Position numbers and translations under genes: made by a program
IMG/VR virus record: IMGVR_UViG_3300013114_000583
Coordinates: 62,001-126,000 of that record
Origin: a virus
DNA: 64,000 bases
Reading direction: 5' to 3' (one strand)
Notes under the pieces: generated by a model
Databases searched by the model: none
Told to the model about the DNA's origin: nothing
Seen by the model: the letters and a program-made list of their open reading frames with translations, nothing else
Part shown: positions 1 through 7,391 of the stretch, piece after piece
Layout: every line of letters starts with the position of its first letter
Numbering within the stretch: the first letter of the stretch is position 1

Positions 1-65
1 AGAGCCTGCTTTTTTAAAGAATCAACAACCAGCAAATCTCCCACTTTGATATTTTTTATTCGCAT
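1..65 (-). CDS. Partial SH3-like/KOW-like small protein, 3' end outside window
   Basis: An ATG at 65-63 overlaps the stop codon of the upstream gene (stop at 58-56) and opens a frame that runs off the window edge. The 21 visible residues begin MRIKNIKVGDLLVVDS, the pattern (basic start, then VGDLV/L strand) seen in many small phage proteins with an SH3-like barrel. The gene upstream has a similar IVGDLVFHLL start, so the two may be related neighbours. Only the N-terminus is visible, so the function is not assigned. Confidence 0.4.
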   Translation of the reverse strand, partial: MRIKNIKVGDLLVVDSLKKQA

Positions 66-331
66 TTCTTAATCATCGGATATACCCATTTCACTGATAC
101 ATAACCTAATGTATCACTTATCGCTGATTTTGTCAAATAGTTTTTTTTAAAATAACTTTCATATTTAGTGCCAGGGAGCATATGAATCAAAGCTAGGTGA
201 CAAGGAGAAGTAAGGCCTTTTTTTACTTCCTTCGAACCCAATAAGATTCCCCTCCAATCTTTGCCATAAAGAAGATGAAACACGAGATCACCGACGATCA
301 ATCCTTTGCTGTTCAATGTCTCGATCAACAT
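56..331 (-). CDS. Small conserved-type phage protein, SH3-like N-terminus
   Basis: A 91-aa protein with a purine-rich ribosome-binding site (AGGGG) about 11 bases before the ATG. Near residues 10-25 it carries GLIVGDLVFHLLYGKDW, which resembles the opening strands of the small SH3/KOW-like barrels common in T4-type phages. The rest is mixed, with a basic C-terminus. It overlaps the next gene (ATG at 65) by a few bases, so the two are probably translationally coupled. I do not recognise a specific family, and no catalytic motif is visible. Confidence 0.55.
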   Translation of the reverse strand: MLIETLNSKGLIVGDLVFHLLYGKDWRGILLGSKEVKKGLTSPCHLALIHMLPGTKYESYFKKNYLTKSAISDTLGYVSVKWVYPMIKKCE

Positions 332-383
332 ACTCGTTTACAACCCCTAAAATAATTAAGGACAATAACCACAGAATTATCAT
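288..383 (-). CDS. Possible 31-aa membrane peptide
   Basis: A short frame begins MIILWLLSLIILGVVNEYVD and ends with a charged tail (RDIEQQRIDRR). It has one strongly hydrophobic segment at residues 2-16. It fills most of the gap between two larger genes and overlaps the start of the downstream one. No clear ribosome-binding site is visible, so it may not be translated. It is listed because its composition looks like a real single-pass peptide rather than random sequence. Confidence 0.3.
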   Translation of the reverse strand: MIILWLLSLIILGVVNEYVDRDIEQQRIDRR

Positions 384-402
384 AAAATTTAAAGTTTTAT
401 CA

Positions 403-495
403 TTAAAAAACATCAGATCCCTTAGCTAACACCAAAAATACAGCAAATATTAAAGCAATTATCTTATAAGCTAAATTTTCAACACAAAAATTCAT
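403..495 (-). CDS. Possible 30-aa membrane peptide
   Basis: The frame starts at an ATG (495-493) inside the 3' end of the preceding gene and reads MNFCVENLAYKIIALIFAVF, then VLAKGSDVF. It has one predicted membrane segment at about residues 11-23. It sits directly before another possible small membrane peptide (288-383), so the two may be a pair. There is no strong Shine-Dalgarno sequence. The function is unknown. Confidence 0.3.
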   Translation of the reverse strand: MNFCVENLAYKIIALIFAVFLVLAKGSDVF

Positions 496-1051
496 AAGAA
501 ACCATCTTCGTAAGTTTTGACATTTTATAAGAACAAGAAGCAACAATATCAGCTCTATTCCTCAACTCTGCATCTAAAGCGCACTTCCTCAATAACAAAA
601 AACATTTTTCACAATTTATATAAAACTCAAAAACCTTCAATAGATTTTCATATGCCGAGCCAACAATGGAATCAGACACATCTGAGAATGAAATGTTATT
701 TTTGTTAACACAGAATTCCAACACCACATTGGAGGCCGCGGCGGTGCCCAGATGATCGTTAAATTTCATTGCAATAGAGAAATTTCTCAACTTTATTTGC
801 CTTAAGCTGCAAAATTCCTCTGAGTAGTGCCCAAGCAAACCTTCACAAATGGCGTCAACAAAACCATGACCAAAAGCGGAGACCTCCTTTAAAGTGTCGT
901 TCTCAAAAAACGTAAAAGTGGCACCTGTTGTTATTTCATCAGAGGATTCATATATAGATATGTTCTTTTTTTTTAAAATAATCTTCCCATCTTTTAAAAT
1001 CTCCGAGGTCAAGGCATCTATATTCTGTCTCATGACATCGTGAATTAACAT
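479..1051 (-). CDS. Stand-alone LeuA-type allosteric (dimerisation) domain protein
   Basis: A 190-aa protein that I match to the C-terminal regulatory domain of 2-isopropylmalate/citramalate synthases (LeuA_dimer family), without the TIM-barrel catalytic part. What is seen: GHGFVDA at 61-67 (family pattern GxGPVDA) and, at 102-146, a strand-helix unit with GTAAASNVVLEF followed by SDSIVGSAYENLLKVFEFYI (family: GxxAxAxVxV, then DIVxASAxAYxxAxN). In full-length enzymes this domain binds leucine or isoleucine for feedback control. Alone it could bind an amino acid, or pair with and deregulate the host enzyme; both are inference. A start with GGTGGA upstream is plausible. The Cys-rich C-terminus (147-156) is extra to the family. 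Confidence 0.55.
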   Translation of the reverse strand: MLIHDVMRQNIDALTSEILKDGKIILKKKNISIYESSDEITTGATFTFFENDTLKEVSAFGHGFVDAICEGLLGHYSEEFCSLRQIKLRNFSIAMKFNDHLGTAAASNVVLEFCVNKNNISFSDVSDSIVGSAYENLLKVFEFYINCEKCFLLLRKCALDAELRNRADIVASCSYKMSKLTKMVSYEFLC

Positions 1052-1056
1052 GGGCT

Positions 1057-1428
1057 CTATTCCACCCTTTCTAGACCTGGGCTTACTCTATAAATTCTAT
1101 TTACATTTTTTACTTTTCTTATGTTTCTGAGAATTTGCGTTTTTACTTCCTCCGGTATCGAAAATTCCCCAGGGACCGAGGAGACATATTTAAGAGACAT
1201 CCCTGCAACATAGTTTCGTTCCGATATATTCTCGTTCCCTTTGATCACTGATACAATCGTGACATTCGGTATAGACCGAATGTCAGTCGCTATATCATCC
1301 AAGCCTCTCTGTTGTTGGCCTGTGTCGATAGTGTAACCAATCATAAACAAAAATTTGTAAATCCCCCTTTGGCGGGAACGGCCTCGCTCTTCTTCGAGGT
1401 AATTGTTCCATTTTTTTTGAAAGTTCAC
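1057..1428 (-). CDS. Conserved phage protein, ferredoxin-like beta-alpha fold
   Basis: A 123-aa protein starting at GTG (1428-1426) behind a GGGGG ribosome-binding site. The order strand-helix-strand-strand-helix-strand can be followed: GLDDIATDIRSIPNVTIVSVI, then the segment around YVAGMSLKYV, then a helix and a closing VNRIYRVSPGL. This resembles a ferredoxin-like (ACT-like) module repeatedly seen in T4-like environmental phages. No active site is visible. It sits directly before the LeuA-domain gene with a 5-base gap, so the two are co-translated; whether they interact is unknown. Confidence 0.6.
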   Translation of the reverse strand: MNFQKKWNNYLEEERGRSRQRGIYKFLFMIGYTIDTGQQQRGLDDIATDIRSIPNVTIVSVIKGNENISERNYVAGMSLKYVSSVPGEFSIPEEVKTQILRNIRKVKNVNRIYRVSPGLERVE

Positions 1429-1441
1429 TAAATTGCCCCCT

Positions 1442-1449
1442 TATTTATA
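1442..1449 (-). promoter_or_regulatory. TATAAATA box (T4-late-like)
   Basis: On the minus strand the sequence reads TATAAATA immediately followed by AGGGGG and the GTG start of the 123-aa gene. TATAAATA is the consensus of T4 late promoters. The start codon lies only about 13 bases downstream, which would leave an almost leaderless transcript, so this may be chance in AT-rich DNA. Confidence 0.2.
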
Positions 1450-1454
1450 AATAG

Positions 1455-1793
1455 TTAATAATAAATTTGAATGAACAGAATCATCAAAGATAAGCCGACA
1501 CACGACATGGTTTTAAAAGTAAACATAGATTCACCTAACAAAAACCACGTCAACAGCGGAAAAACTATAAAACCAGTGCAAGACCCTATAAAGCGCGCAG
1601 TCCAAACTGACATAGTCTCTTCTGACACTAGCTTCCAAGCATACCAAAAAAGAATGCTAGTTGGGATGCCGAAGGTGAGAGCGGCAGTGATGGGCCTGTT
1701 CTCCCATCCAACATTTAATTTTTGGGTATTCAACTGGAACCACCCAAAAATTTGGCCGGCGAAAAATAATACTATACCGAAAGCGAGATTCAC
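1455..1793 (-). CDS. Four-helix membrane protein
   Basis: A 112-aa integral membrane protein with four hydrophobic segments (about 1-18, 33-52, 66-84 and 90-110) and a conserved-looking GQIFGWFQLN segment after the first helix. Similar four-helix proteins with a GQ..xWFQ motif occur in many marine T4-like phages; their function is not established. It starts at GTG (1793), two bases after the upstream stop, so it depends on coupling. It is not recognisable as a holin. Confidence 0.6.
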   Translation of the reverse strand: MNLAFGIVLFFAGQIFGWFQLNTQKLNVGWENRPITAALTFGIPTSILFWYAWKLVSEETMSVWTARFIGSCTGFIVFPLLTWFLLGESMFTFKTMSCVGLSLMILFIQIYY

Positions 1794-1794
1794 T

Positions 1795-2145
1795 TTAATG
1801 AGAGTCCATGCTTATGCTATAAGAAGATAACTCTCTTTTTAACATTCTAATACTTTGATAACATGATTTGAGAGACATAAGGCTAATTGGATCAGCTCGA
1901 TATATATTTTCTTCTACCTGGTTATTCTCTTCAAATATAATTCTTAGTGTTGTTTCTGCGAGCTTTAAAGAAGACACAAGCTCGCATGTGATATTAATTG
2001 CATCTTGGTTATTAGCAACCACCACTGTAGAATTCAGAAGATCATTTAAAATTTTATAGCTTTTTTGCATACCTAAGTCAAGATTGCCAAACACAGACAA
2101 AGTTTCAGCCTTCTTAATCAGGAATTCTTCCTTATCCTCCGACAC
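1795..2145 (-). CDS. Hypothetical helical protein
   Basis: A 116-aa protein, almost entirely predicted helical, starting at GTG (2145) behind AGGCGGAAAAG. Leu/Ser/Glu-rich heptad-like stretches (around 70-110) suggest a small helical bundle or coiled coil. I recognise no family. It lies between the glutaredoxin and the four-helix membrane protein in a tightly packed run of small genes. Confidence 0.5.
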   Translation of the reverse strand: MSEDKEEFLIKKAETLSVFGNLDLGMQKSYKILNDLLNSTVVVANNQDAINITCELVSSLKLAETTLRIIFEENNQVEENIYRADPISLMSLKSCYQSIRMLKRELSSYSISMDSH

Positions 2146-2157
2146 CTTTTCCGCCTT

Positions 2158-2409
2158 TTAATTCTCCAAGTGTTCTACTAGGTCGTTGTATCCGCCAAGA
2201 AAGATCGGATCCTTTTCTGGGGTAAACTTAAAAACCATCGGGACCGTGTTCCAATCATATTTGTTAACATACTCCATCAACAGGGCCCTGTTTTCTTCTA
2301 AATCTCGAAAATGAAATTCCAAAGATTTAGATTCAAGATACTCCTTTGCTTTCACACAATACGGGCAGCTGGTTCGACCCACAATATAAAAAATTTCCCG
2401 ATCAACCAT
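2158..2409 (-). CDS. grxC: Glutaredoxin
   Basis: An 83-aa dithiol glutaredoxin. It has the active-site motif CPYC at residues 15-18 after the first strand, the cis-proline motif TVPM at 56-58 and the GG..DL signature near 72-77, at the expected spacing and family length. Glutaredoxins pass electrons from glutathione to disulfides, in phages typically to ribonucleotide reductase. The phage encodes a class II reductase (18778-20640) whose C-terminus has the redox cysteine pair such a donor would reduce. Its start overlaps the end of the upstream gene. Confidence 0.9.
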   Translation of the reverse strand: MVDREIFYIVGRTSCPYCVKAKEYLESKSLEFHFRDLEENRALLMEYVNKYDWNTVPMVFKFTPEKDPIFLGGYNDLVEHLEN

Positions 2410-2692
2410 TTAACAACTCTTTGTCTTCTGTCTCTGCGGGTTCAGCATATTTTGTTTGCATATAAGACTTTAAAATACCACTCACATCCATCATGGAAAC
2501 GTCAATACTATATAGTTTTTTCCTAAAATCATCAATAACATCTATTGATTCAGACAAGTTATTGTCTTCAAATTCATGTTTTTCCAGATCTCTTATGAAT
2601 TCCTTTACGGCACCTACATTTGCAAGCGCAATTCTCCCAACTTCCTCCAATACTTCATCAAAATTTACAGTATAAGCTATTTTTACTTTCAT
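2402..2692 (-). CDS. Hypothetical helical protein
   Basis: A 96-aa protein starting MKVKIAYTVNFDEVLEEVGR. I place the start at the ATG at 2692 because it is preceded by GGAGG at ideal spacing and overlaps the upstream stop as ATGA; a longer frame upstream has no such signal. After one short strand the protein is mostly helical and acidic. Similar small proteins in T4-like phages open with a K-hydrophobic strand followed by long helices. Function unknown. Confidence 0.55.
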   Translation of the reverse strand: MKVKIAYTVNFDEVLEEVGRIALANVGAVKEFIRDLEKHEFEDNNLSESIDVIDDFRKKLYSIDVSMMDVSGILKSYMQTKYAEPAETEDKELLNG

Positions 2693-2967
2693 GGTCCTCC
2701 TACAGACTTTAATATTATTGCCCCAATAATCCCCACAGTTGTAGTGAAGAGGGTCCAAATCATTCTACTGCTCGTACCTTTCCAAGACTCTAGGGCTCTA
2801 ATTCGAGCATAAAGACCCTCGTCTGGATTGTACACTGCTTCTCTTATTTTGGATATGTCTTCCAAAATTTCTTCCTGCTTTTCCTTCACTGACTCCATAC
2901 CGTTACAGAGTCTATCAAGCTGAGTCTTCATTTCAATCAAGTGAACGATCCCCTTATCTTCTATCAT
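2689..2967 (-). CDS. Tail-anchored coiled-coil protein (XhlA-like)
   Basis: A 92-aa protein with an N-terminal coiled coil (residues 8-60, heptads such as LDRLCNGMESVKEKQEEILEDI) and one C-terminal membrane segment at about 68-87 ending in KSVGGP. This layout matches the haemolysin XhlA-like family of small phage proteins, some of which help holins, and many unrelated tail-anchored proteins. A clear GGAGG precedes the ATG. The lysis role is only a suggestion, because the better holin candidate lies far away at 62085-62312. Confidence 0.5.
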   Translation of the reverse strand: MIEDKGIVHLIEMKTQLDRLCNGMESVKEKQEEILEDISKIREAVYNPDEGLYARIRALESWKGTSSRMIWTLFTTTVGIIGAIILKSVGGP

Positions 2968-2993
2968 AACGTAACCTCCAAAGATAACCTATA

Positions 2994-4580
2994 CTAAGTA
3001 GGTTCATATTCTATAATAGACACTTGGGTTGTCAATAAAACCTTTGTAACAGACACGGCGTTCTTTAAGCTAACCCTTGTCACCTTAAATGGATCAATAA
3101 TTCCTGACTCGAACAAATTGCAATTTTCCAGCGTAAGAAAATTATATCCCTCCTCACTAGATAATATACTTTGTGTTTCCTCTTCAGATAAGCCAGAATT
3201 TTTAGCCATAATAACTATAGGATATTTCAAAGACTTCGACATAATACCAACAGCAACAGATTGTTCCTCAGTCAAGCCTAGTTCCGACGGGCCAAGCGAA
3301 TCAAGTACATTACTACAAAATTTAAAACAATTGCCGCCACCCTCTACAATGCCTTCTTCCTGGGCGGATTTAACAGCTTCTAGAGCATCTTCTATTCGAT
3401 GTTTTTTTTCCGTGACCTCAAGATCAGAATTTCCACCAACTTTTATGGTTGCGACACTACTCTGAAGCTGAACCAGCCTTTTTGTTAGATTTTCAGCCTC
3501 ATTTGTAGTGGGTGCTGCTTTAACCAGAGAAGTCAAGTGATCTATTTTCGATAGTATTTCTTCTGTCTTGCCTTCTCCACCTATAATTACTGTATTTTTG
3601 TTCGTGCACCTTATACTTTTCGCGGATCCAAAATTGGCGAGAGTCGCTTGATTTATTTTATCGCCATTGGCGCGTTGAAAGAACTTCGAACCAACAGAAG
3701 TCGCTAAATCTTCCAAAACATCACGACGGTCGTGACCATAACCAGGAGCTTTGATTGCGGAGACTTTCATGGTGCCCCTGACAGAGTTCATTATCAGAGC
3801 CGCCAGCGCTTGACCCTCGATGTCTTCACAAACAAGTATAAACGGGCGCCCTTCACGGGCGACGATTTCAAGACTAGGCAAGATCTGATCAATTGTTTCT
3901 ATCCGGGAATCAGTTACCAAAAACATTGGGTTTTCATAAAAAAGAGTTCTTTTTCTCTCATCCGTTATAAACGACGAAGAGACGTACCCAGCATCAAGGC
4001 GAAACCCCTCTAGCAAATCAAGCAATGTCTCAGATGTTCTACTTTCTTCTATCGTTACAGAGCCCTCATACCCAACCTTATCTACTGCAAGAGTTATTAA
4101 ATCACCAATAGATTCATCATTATTAGATGAAACAGTCGCAATCCTTCTTATATCCTCTAAATCAGTAATCTGTCTAGACTTTTCCTGCGCCAAGTTCAAC
4201 ACATGCGAAGTAACAACATCAAGTCCCCTGGCTAGCTGTATGGGAGAAAGATTAGGATTTTCAAGCATTGCTTCATAAGAATTTTTTAACAAAGCATAAG
4301 CAAGAACAGTTGAAGTAGTCGTGCCGTCGCCAGCCTCAATGTTAGTCCTCTTCGACACTTGTTTTACAATAGTAGAGGCAGCGTCTTCGGTCGGGTCTTC
4401 CAAAGAAAAATGAGATGCCACAGTAACACCGTCTTTAGTTATAAATGGTGGGTGTTGAGAGGTTCTTATAAGGACATTGCGGCCGCGCGGGCCAAGCGTG
4501 GTGCCCACCGCATTCGAGAGTTTTTCCACCCCCGACAAGAGCTTAGAAAATAATGGTGCACCCTGATCAACTTTTTTCAT
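2994..4580 (-). CDS. groL: Chaperonin GroEL (Hsp60)
   Basis: A 528-aa group I chaperonin that folds proteins in an ATP-driven double ring. It aligns over the full length: the LSNAVGTTLGPRGRNV start (21-36), KDGVTV (49-54), the ATP-binding GDGTTT (84-89), the apical domain, a catalytic aspartate in RIEDAL at 398 (the same number as E. coli Asp398), then EGGG and GIIDPFKVTR near the C-terminus. The flexible GGM tail is missing; it ends VSIIEYEPT. It has its own sigma70-like promoter and follows ClpP and a 657-aa unknown. A GroES-like partner is at 18144-18467. It probably folds phage structural proteins such as the capsid protein, as host GroEL does with gp31 in T4. Confidence 0.95.
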   Translation of the reverse strand: MKKVDQGAPLFSKLLSGVEKLSNAVGTTLGPRGRNVLIRTSQHPPFITKDGVTVASHFSLEDPTEDAASTIVKQVSKRTNIEAGDGTTTSTVLAYALLKNSYEAMLENPNLSPIQLARGLDVVTSHVLNLAQEKSRQITDLEDIRRIATVSSNNDESIGDLITLAVDKVGYEGSVTIEESRTSETLLDLLEGFRLDAGYVSSSFITDERKRTLFYENPMFLVTDSRIETIDQILPSLEIVAREGRPFILVCEDIEGQALAALIMNSVRGTMKVSAIKAPGYGHDRRDVLEDLATSVGSKFFQRANGDKINQATLANFGSAKSIRCTNKNTVIIGGEGKTEEILSKIDHLTSLVKAAPTTNEAENLTKRLVQLQSSVATIKVGGNSDLEVTEKKHRIEDALEAVKSAQEEGIVEGGGNCFKFCSNVLDSLGPSELGLTEEQSVAVGIMSKSLKYPIVIMAKNSGLSEEETQSILSSEEGYNFLTLENCNLFESGIIDPFKVTRVSLKNAVSVTKVLLTTQVSIIEYEPT

Positions 4581-4601
4581 ACTGTTTTTTACCTTTTCTC
4601 A

Positions 4602-4630
4602 AGTATAGCACTAATATATAAAAAATTCAA
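4602..4630 (-). promoter_or_regulatory. Sigma70-type promoter before groEL
   Basis: On the minus strand TTGAAT (4630-4625) is followed after exactly 17 bases by TATACT (4607-4602). This is 4/6 and 5/6 to the consensus, ending 21 bases before the groEL start. The -35 overlaps the stop codon of the upstream gene. A separate host-type promoter would let the chaperonin be expressed early, independent of the upstream operon. Confidence 0.55.
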
Positions 4631-6600
4631 GTATTTTCTTGCGATGAGCCTGATTGTAATTCTTCTGTTTTGGCAATGATTTCTTTAGATGAGGTTATTG
4701 CATCCTCGGCAAGAGCGTCATCCTGCATGCCGCCGGCGATATAAGAATAAGAATTATCCTGAACTGACTTAATGTTCACAAATATGTCAAATATGGCATC
4801 ATTAAGTATGGACGTTATACGATTTAACATATTCTGGGTATTATTCACCCCCACCAGTATCTCCCCAAAAAGCGGTTCGGATTGATTATCGGGCAGCACC
4901 TTCTTGTCGGTCTTGAGATGAATCTCAGCTACAGTATTCTGATTTAAGTTAAATTGTTCTGTTGTCAAAAACCCGTAAGTCTGCTTTAGAGCCCTCTTCT
5001 TCTCATCGGGACCAAGCTCATTGTAGTGAGCTACAGAATCTTCTATGGAAGCAAAAACGCCAGGTTCACTCAACTTCTTCGATCTTCGATCATTTAAAAC
5101 AGACTTTGAATAAGTGTTCATAACACTATTCTTTCCAGATGCGCCTCCGCCATTGTTAGCATTCGCTATGCGGCCGGTGATATTTTTAGCTAGTTTGATT
5201 ACCCTTTTATCTTTGGGGTCATATTTTGGCTCACGGTGGCTGACATTGCCGTCTGGTAGTGTGACGGTGTCTGGATCCGGACTCACAGACTCTATTGCTG
5301 AAATGGTCTGCAATACAGTATTGTACACATTCTGGTATTGCTCCTTCCCTGCCTGTTTGCTCATTTTTGAATTTCCACGAGACTTGTATATTGGCTGAAG
5401 CTCCCAAGCCTCAAGTTCCTCACAAGCCCTGTCGTTACCATTTTTACATTTTGCCTTTAATTTTTCCATAGGTACCTTATTTGGATCATAATGCAAAAAC
5501 AAGTCATCGTTAGTAGACCAATTTAAATTTTTGGTTATTAAATCTAGCGTCTCTTCATCAATCTGCAATTCTGGTGTATCAGCATATGTTGTTAGATTCA
5601 TATCATTTATCTCCATTTTCAAGGCCTTGACAAACACCTTCTCCATCACCTCTGGAGAAGGTAACATTGAACCTGGAAGAGTTGCTTCAAAATCCTCTAT
5701 TTCTCCTGATATGTAAGAAGATGGCAACCGGACACACTCTCTGGATTTTGAAGAAGACTTAGATATAATCTCGAATACGTTATCTAGCGTGAAATCAAAC
5801 CGATACCACCGCAAAACCCCGTTTACATCTAGCCCCTCCTTTTTCTTGTGATCAAATTTTTTGGTGACTGCTAAGTATCTCATAAATGGACTATTAGAAA
5901 ACTTTGGTTCAACCAGGTCAATAACCAAATCGGTAAAGCTGCCCCCTACATGAAGTTTTTTATCTTGATATAGCTTCAAACTAATTGGCACCTCACCTTG
6001 ACTATCCGCGTCGATACGACTCACAAAATCAGCAATAGTGCCAGTATTGGCTGGCACCTGATACCCATTTGCGAGAACAGCCAAAAATGCTTCAAAGTTA
6101 AAGCCGGCTGAAGCTGCATTAAAATTCGAAATGACCTTCGTAAGTGTTTTGAAGAAAACCAAATAAGAAAGGGCCGTTGCAATTTTTGCAGCAGAAGAAG
6201 CCTGAGGCTTATCTTCAAACATCTGGGCCATGGCGGCATCGGGATCATCATAAAATTGAGATAAAGACTCAATTTTCTCCAAAAAATCATTACCCTTAAT
6301 GTTCTTCAAAAACTGAATTAGCCTTTCCCTCTCTGGGCCAGGAACTTCTTCGACTCCTTCTCCTTCTATGTTTGTCCACCCGAGCTCTGACACTGCGATT
6401 TCTGGAATCGCTTGAAGTGTCAGTGTTGCGGACCCAGTTTCCTGAAACTCTCTGAGGAGCTTAACTCTCTCAACTTCGAGATTCATTTTTGCGGGATCAA
6501 GAGGTTCGTCTCTCAATACTTGCTCAACCACCCTTATTAAACTTTTAAGTGTAAAAATGTTGGATTTTTTTATAATGTTGTCTAGAATTGGTGTTTCCAT
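4627..6600 (-). CDS. Unknown 657-aa phage protein, possibly structural
   Basis: A large soluble-looking protein with no membrane segment or motif I recognise. The N-terminal half is helical with an acidic GEGVEEVPGPERERL stretch near 80. Residues about 200-260 look like a beta domain (SQGEVPISLKLYQDKKLHVG). A basic, Asn/Gly-rich linker (NNGGGASGKNS) lies near 500, before a helical C-terminus rich in Gln/Asn. Large proteins of this kind occur in T4-like environmental phages as virion or internal-head candidates; that is an inference from size and linkers. It has AAGAGG before its ATG and is followed directly by groEL. Confidence 0.5.
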   Translation of the reverse strand: METPILDNIIKKSNIFTLKSLIRVVEQVLRDEPLDPAKMNLEVERVKLLREFQETGSATLTLQAIPEIAVSELGWTNIEGEGVEEVPGPERERLIQFLKNIKGNDFLEKIESLSQFYDDPDAAMAQMFEDKPQASSAAKIATALSYLVFFKTLTKVISNFNAASAGFNFEAFLAVLANGYQVPANTGTIADFVSRIDADSQGEVPISLKLYQDKKLHVGGSFTDLVIDLVEPKFSNSPFMRYLAVTKKFDHKKKEGLDVNGVLRWYRFDFTLDNVFEIISKSSSKSRECVRLPSSYISGEIEDFEATLPGSMLPSPEVMEKVFVKALKMEINDMNLTTYADTPELQIDEETLDLITKNLNWSTNDDLFLHYDPNKVPMEKLKAKCKNGNDRACEELEAWELQPIYKSRGNSKMSKQAGKEQYQNVYNTVLQTISAIESVSPDPDTVTLPDGNVSHREPKYDPKDKRVIKLAKNITGRIANANNGGGASGKNSVMNTYSKSVLNDRRSKKLSEPGVFASIEDSVAHYNELGPDEKKRALKQTYGFLTTEQFNLNQNTVAEIHLKTDKKVLPDNQSEPLFGEILVGVNNTQNMLNRITSILNDAIFDIFVNIKSVQDNSYSYIAGGMQDDALAEDAITSSKEIIAKTEELQSGSSQENT

Positions 6601-6612
6601 TTATAATACCTC

Positions 6613-6623
6613 TTAATAATTAG
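6613..6623 (-). promoter_or_regulatory. CTAATTATTAA motif, copy 1
   Basis: The minus strand reads CTAATTATTAA between the clpP stop codon and the start of the 657-aa gene, 13 bases before its ATG. The same 11-mer occurs before the tape-measure and sheath genes. It may be a phage promoter element, but here it overlaps the stop codon and ribosome-binding site, so the evidence is thin. Confidence 0.2.
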
Positions 6624-7285
6624 ACTATTACGTCAGCTATTCCATACTCAATTGCTTGTTCTGCAGATATATATATATCAATGTGCTTATTTAGCATTTT
6701 TAAAATCTTTTTCCTGGTCAGTTCTGTTTGTGCCTCCAAGCACTCAATGTAGCGATCTTGAATCCATTTAACTTCTTTTATCTCATTTTCGACGCTAACC
6801 AAAGAACCATGATAACCAGCCATGACATTGTGAAGCATAATTCTGCAATTTTTACCAATCTTTCTATGTCCCTTGGTTCCATTGGCCAAAATCAAAACCC
6901 CTGCTGACATTACCTTCCCTAAACCAATGGTGCTGATTTCGCACTTTGTTTTAACAACTCTCATTAAATCATATATGGCAAACATATCAACAACAGAGCC
7001 CCCATATGTTGAAACATACATGTCGATAGGCCTTAATGGCTTGGTTTCTTTTGGGTCAATGGCTGGCGGGGAGCAACCGGATGCCAAATAAATTAAAGTA
7101 CCCAAAACCTCTTCTGACTTTTCTTCAGTTATGTCTCCGATGAGCCCAACTGACCGAGACGTCTGAGAATTTTCAGGAGTAGGCATGTTATTTATTATAA
7201 CAATTTGGTTTTCATTTACCTCGGAGACAGAAGCCTCCTCCGGGGATTCCGGTTCCAGGGTTGGTTCCTTCGGTTTTTTTGGCAT
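6620..7285 (-). CDS. clpP: ClpP-family serine protease
   Basis: A 221-aa ClpP-like peptidase. After an acidic, Pro-rich leader (1-40), the ClpP fold follows: PIDMYVSTYGGSV (86-98), the nucleophile Ser127 in GKVMSAG, His152 in IMLHNV, and Asp203 in HIDIYISAEQA followed by EYGIADVI. All three catalytic residues are at the expected places. ClpP forms a barrel that degrades unfolded proteins delivered by an AAA+ unfoldase such as ClpX; no phage unfoldase is visible, so host ClpX/ClpA may be used. The separate prohead protease (54193-54795) makes a head-maturation role less likely. GAGGAAAA precedes the ATG. Confidence 0.88.
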   Translation of the reverse strand: MPKKPKEPTLEPESPEEASVSEVNENQIVIINNMPTPENSQTSRSVGLIGDITEEKSEEVLGTLIYLASGCSPPAIDPKETKPLRPIDMYVSTYGGSVVDMFAIYDLMRVVKTKCEISTIGLGKVMSAGVLILANGTKGHRKIGKNCRIMLHNVMAGYHGSLVSVENEIKEVKWIQDRYIECLEAQTELTRKKILKMLNKHIDIYISAEQAIEYGIADVIV

Positions 7286-7333
7286 TTTTCCTCTTTTTTT
7301 TATATTTTAGCACAAAATTAGAAATTAATAAAG

Positions 7334-7358
7334 AAAACGCCGCGGTTGGCGGCGTTTT
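7334..7358 (-). terminator. Hairpin terminator after the acidic protein gene
   Basis: A perfect 10-bp stem (AAAACGCCGC at 7334-7343 with 7349-7358) and a 5-base loop, GC-rich in the core. The T-rich side after the stem (TTTTCTTTATT) lies on the minus strand, 34 bases after the stop at 7392. A T-run also follows on the plus strand, so it could act in both directions. Confidence 0.75.
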
Positions 7359-7391
7359 TTTGGAGTATTGCTTTAATAAAGAAATTTTTGT

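Noticed and set aside
1471-1830. Plus-strand frame of 119 aa
   Set aside because: Opposite a four-helix membrane gene and without a start signal; no other gene is on this strand.
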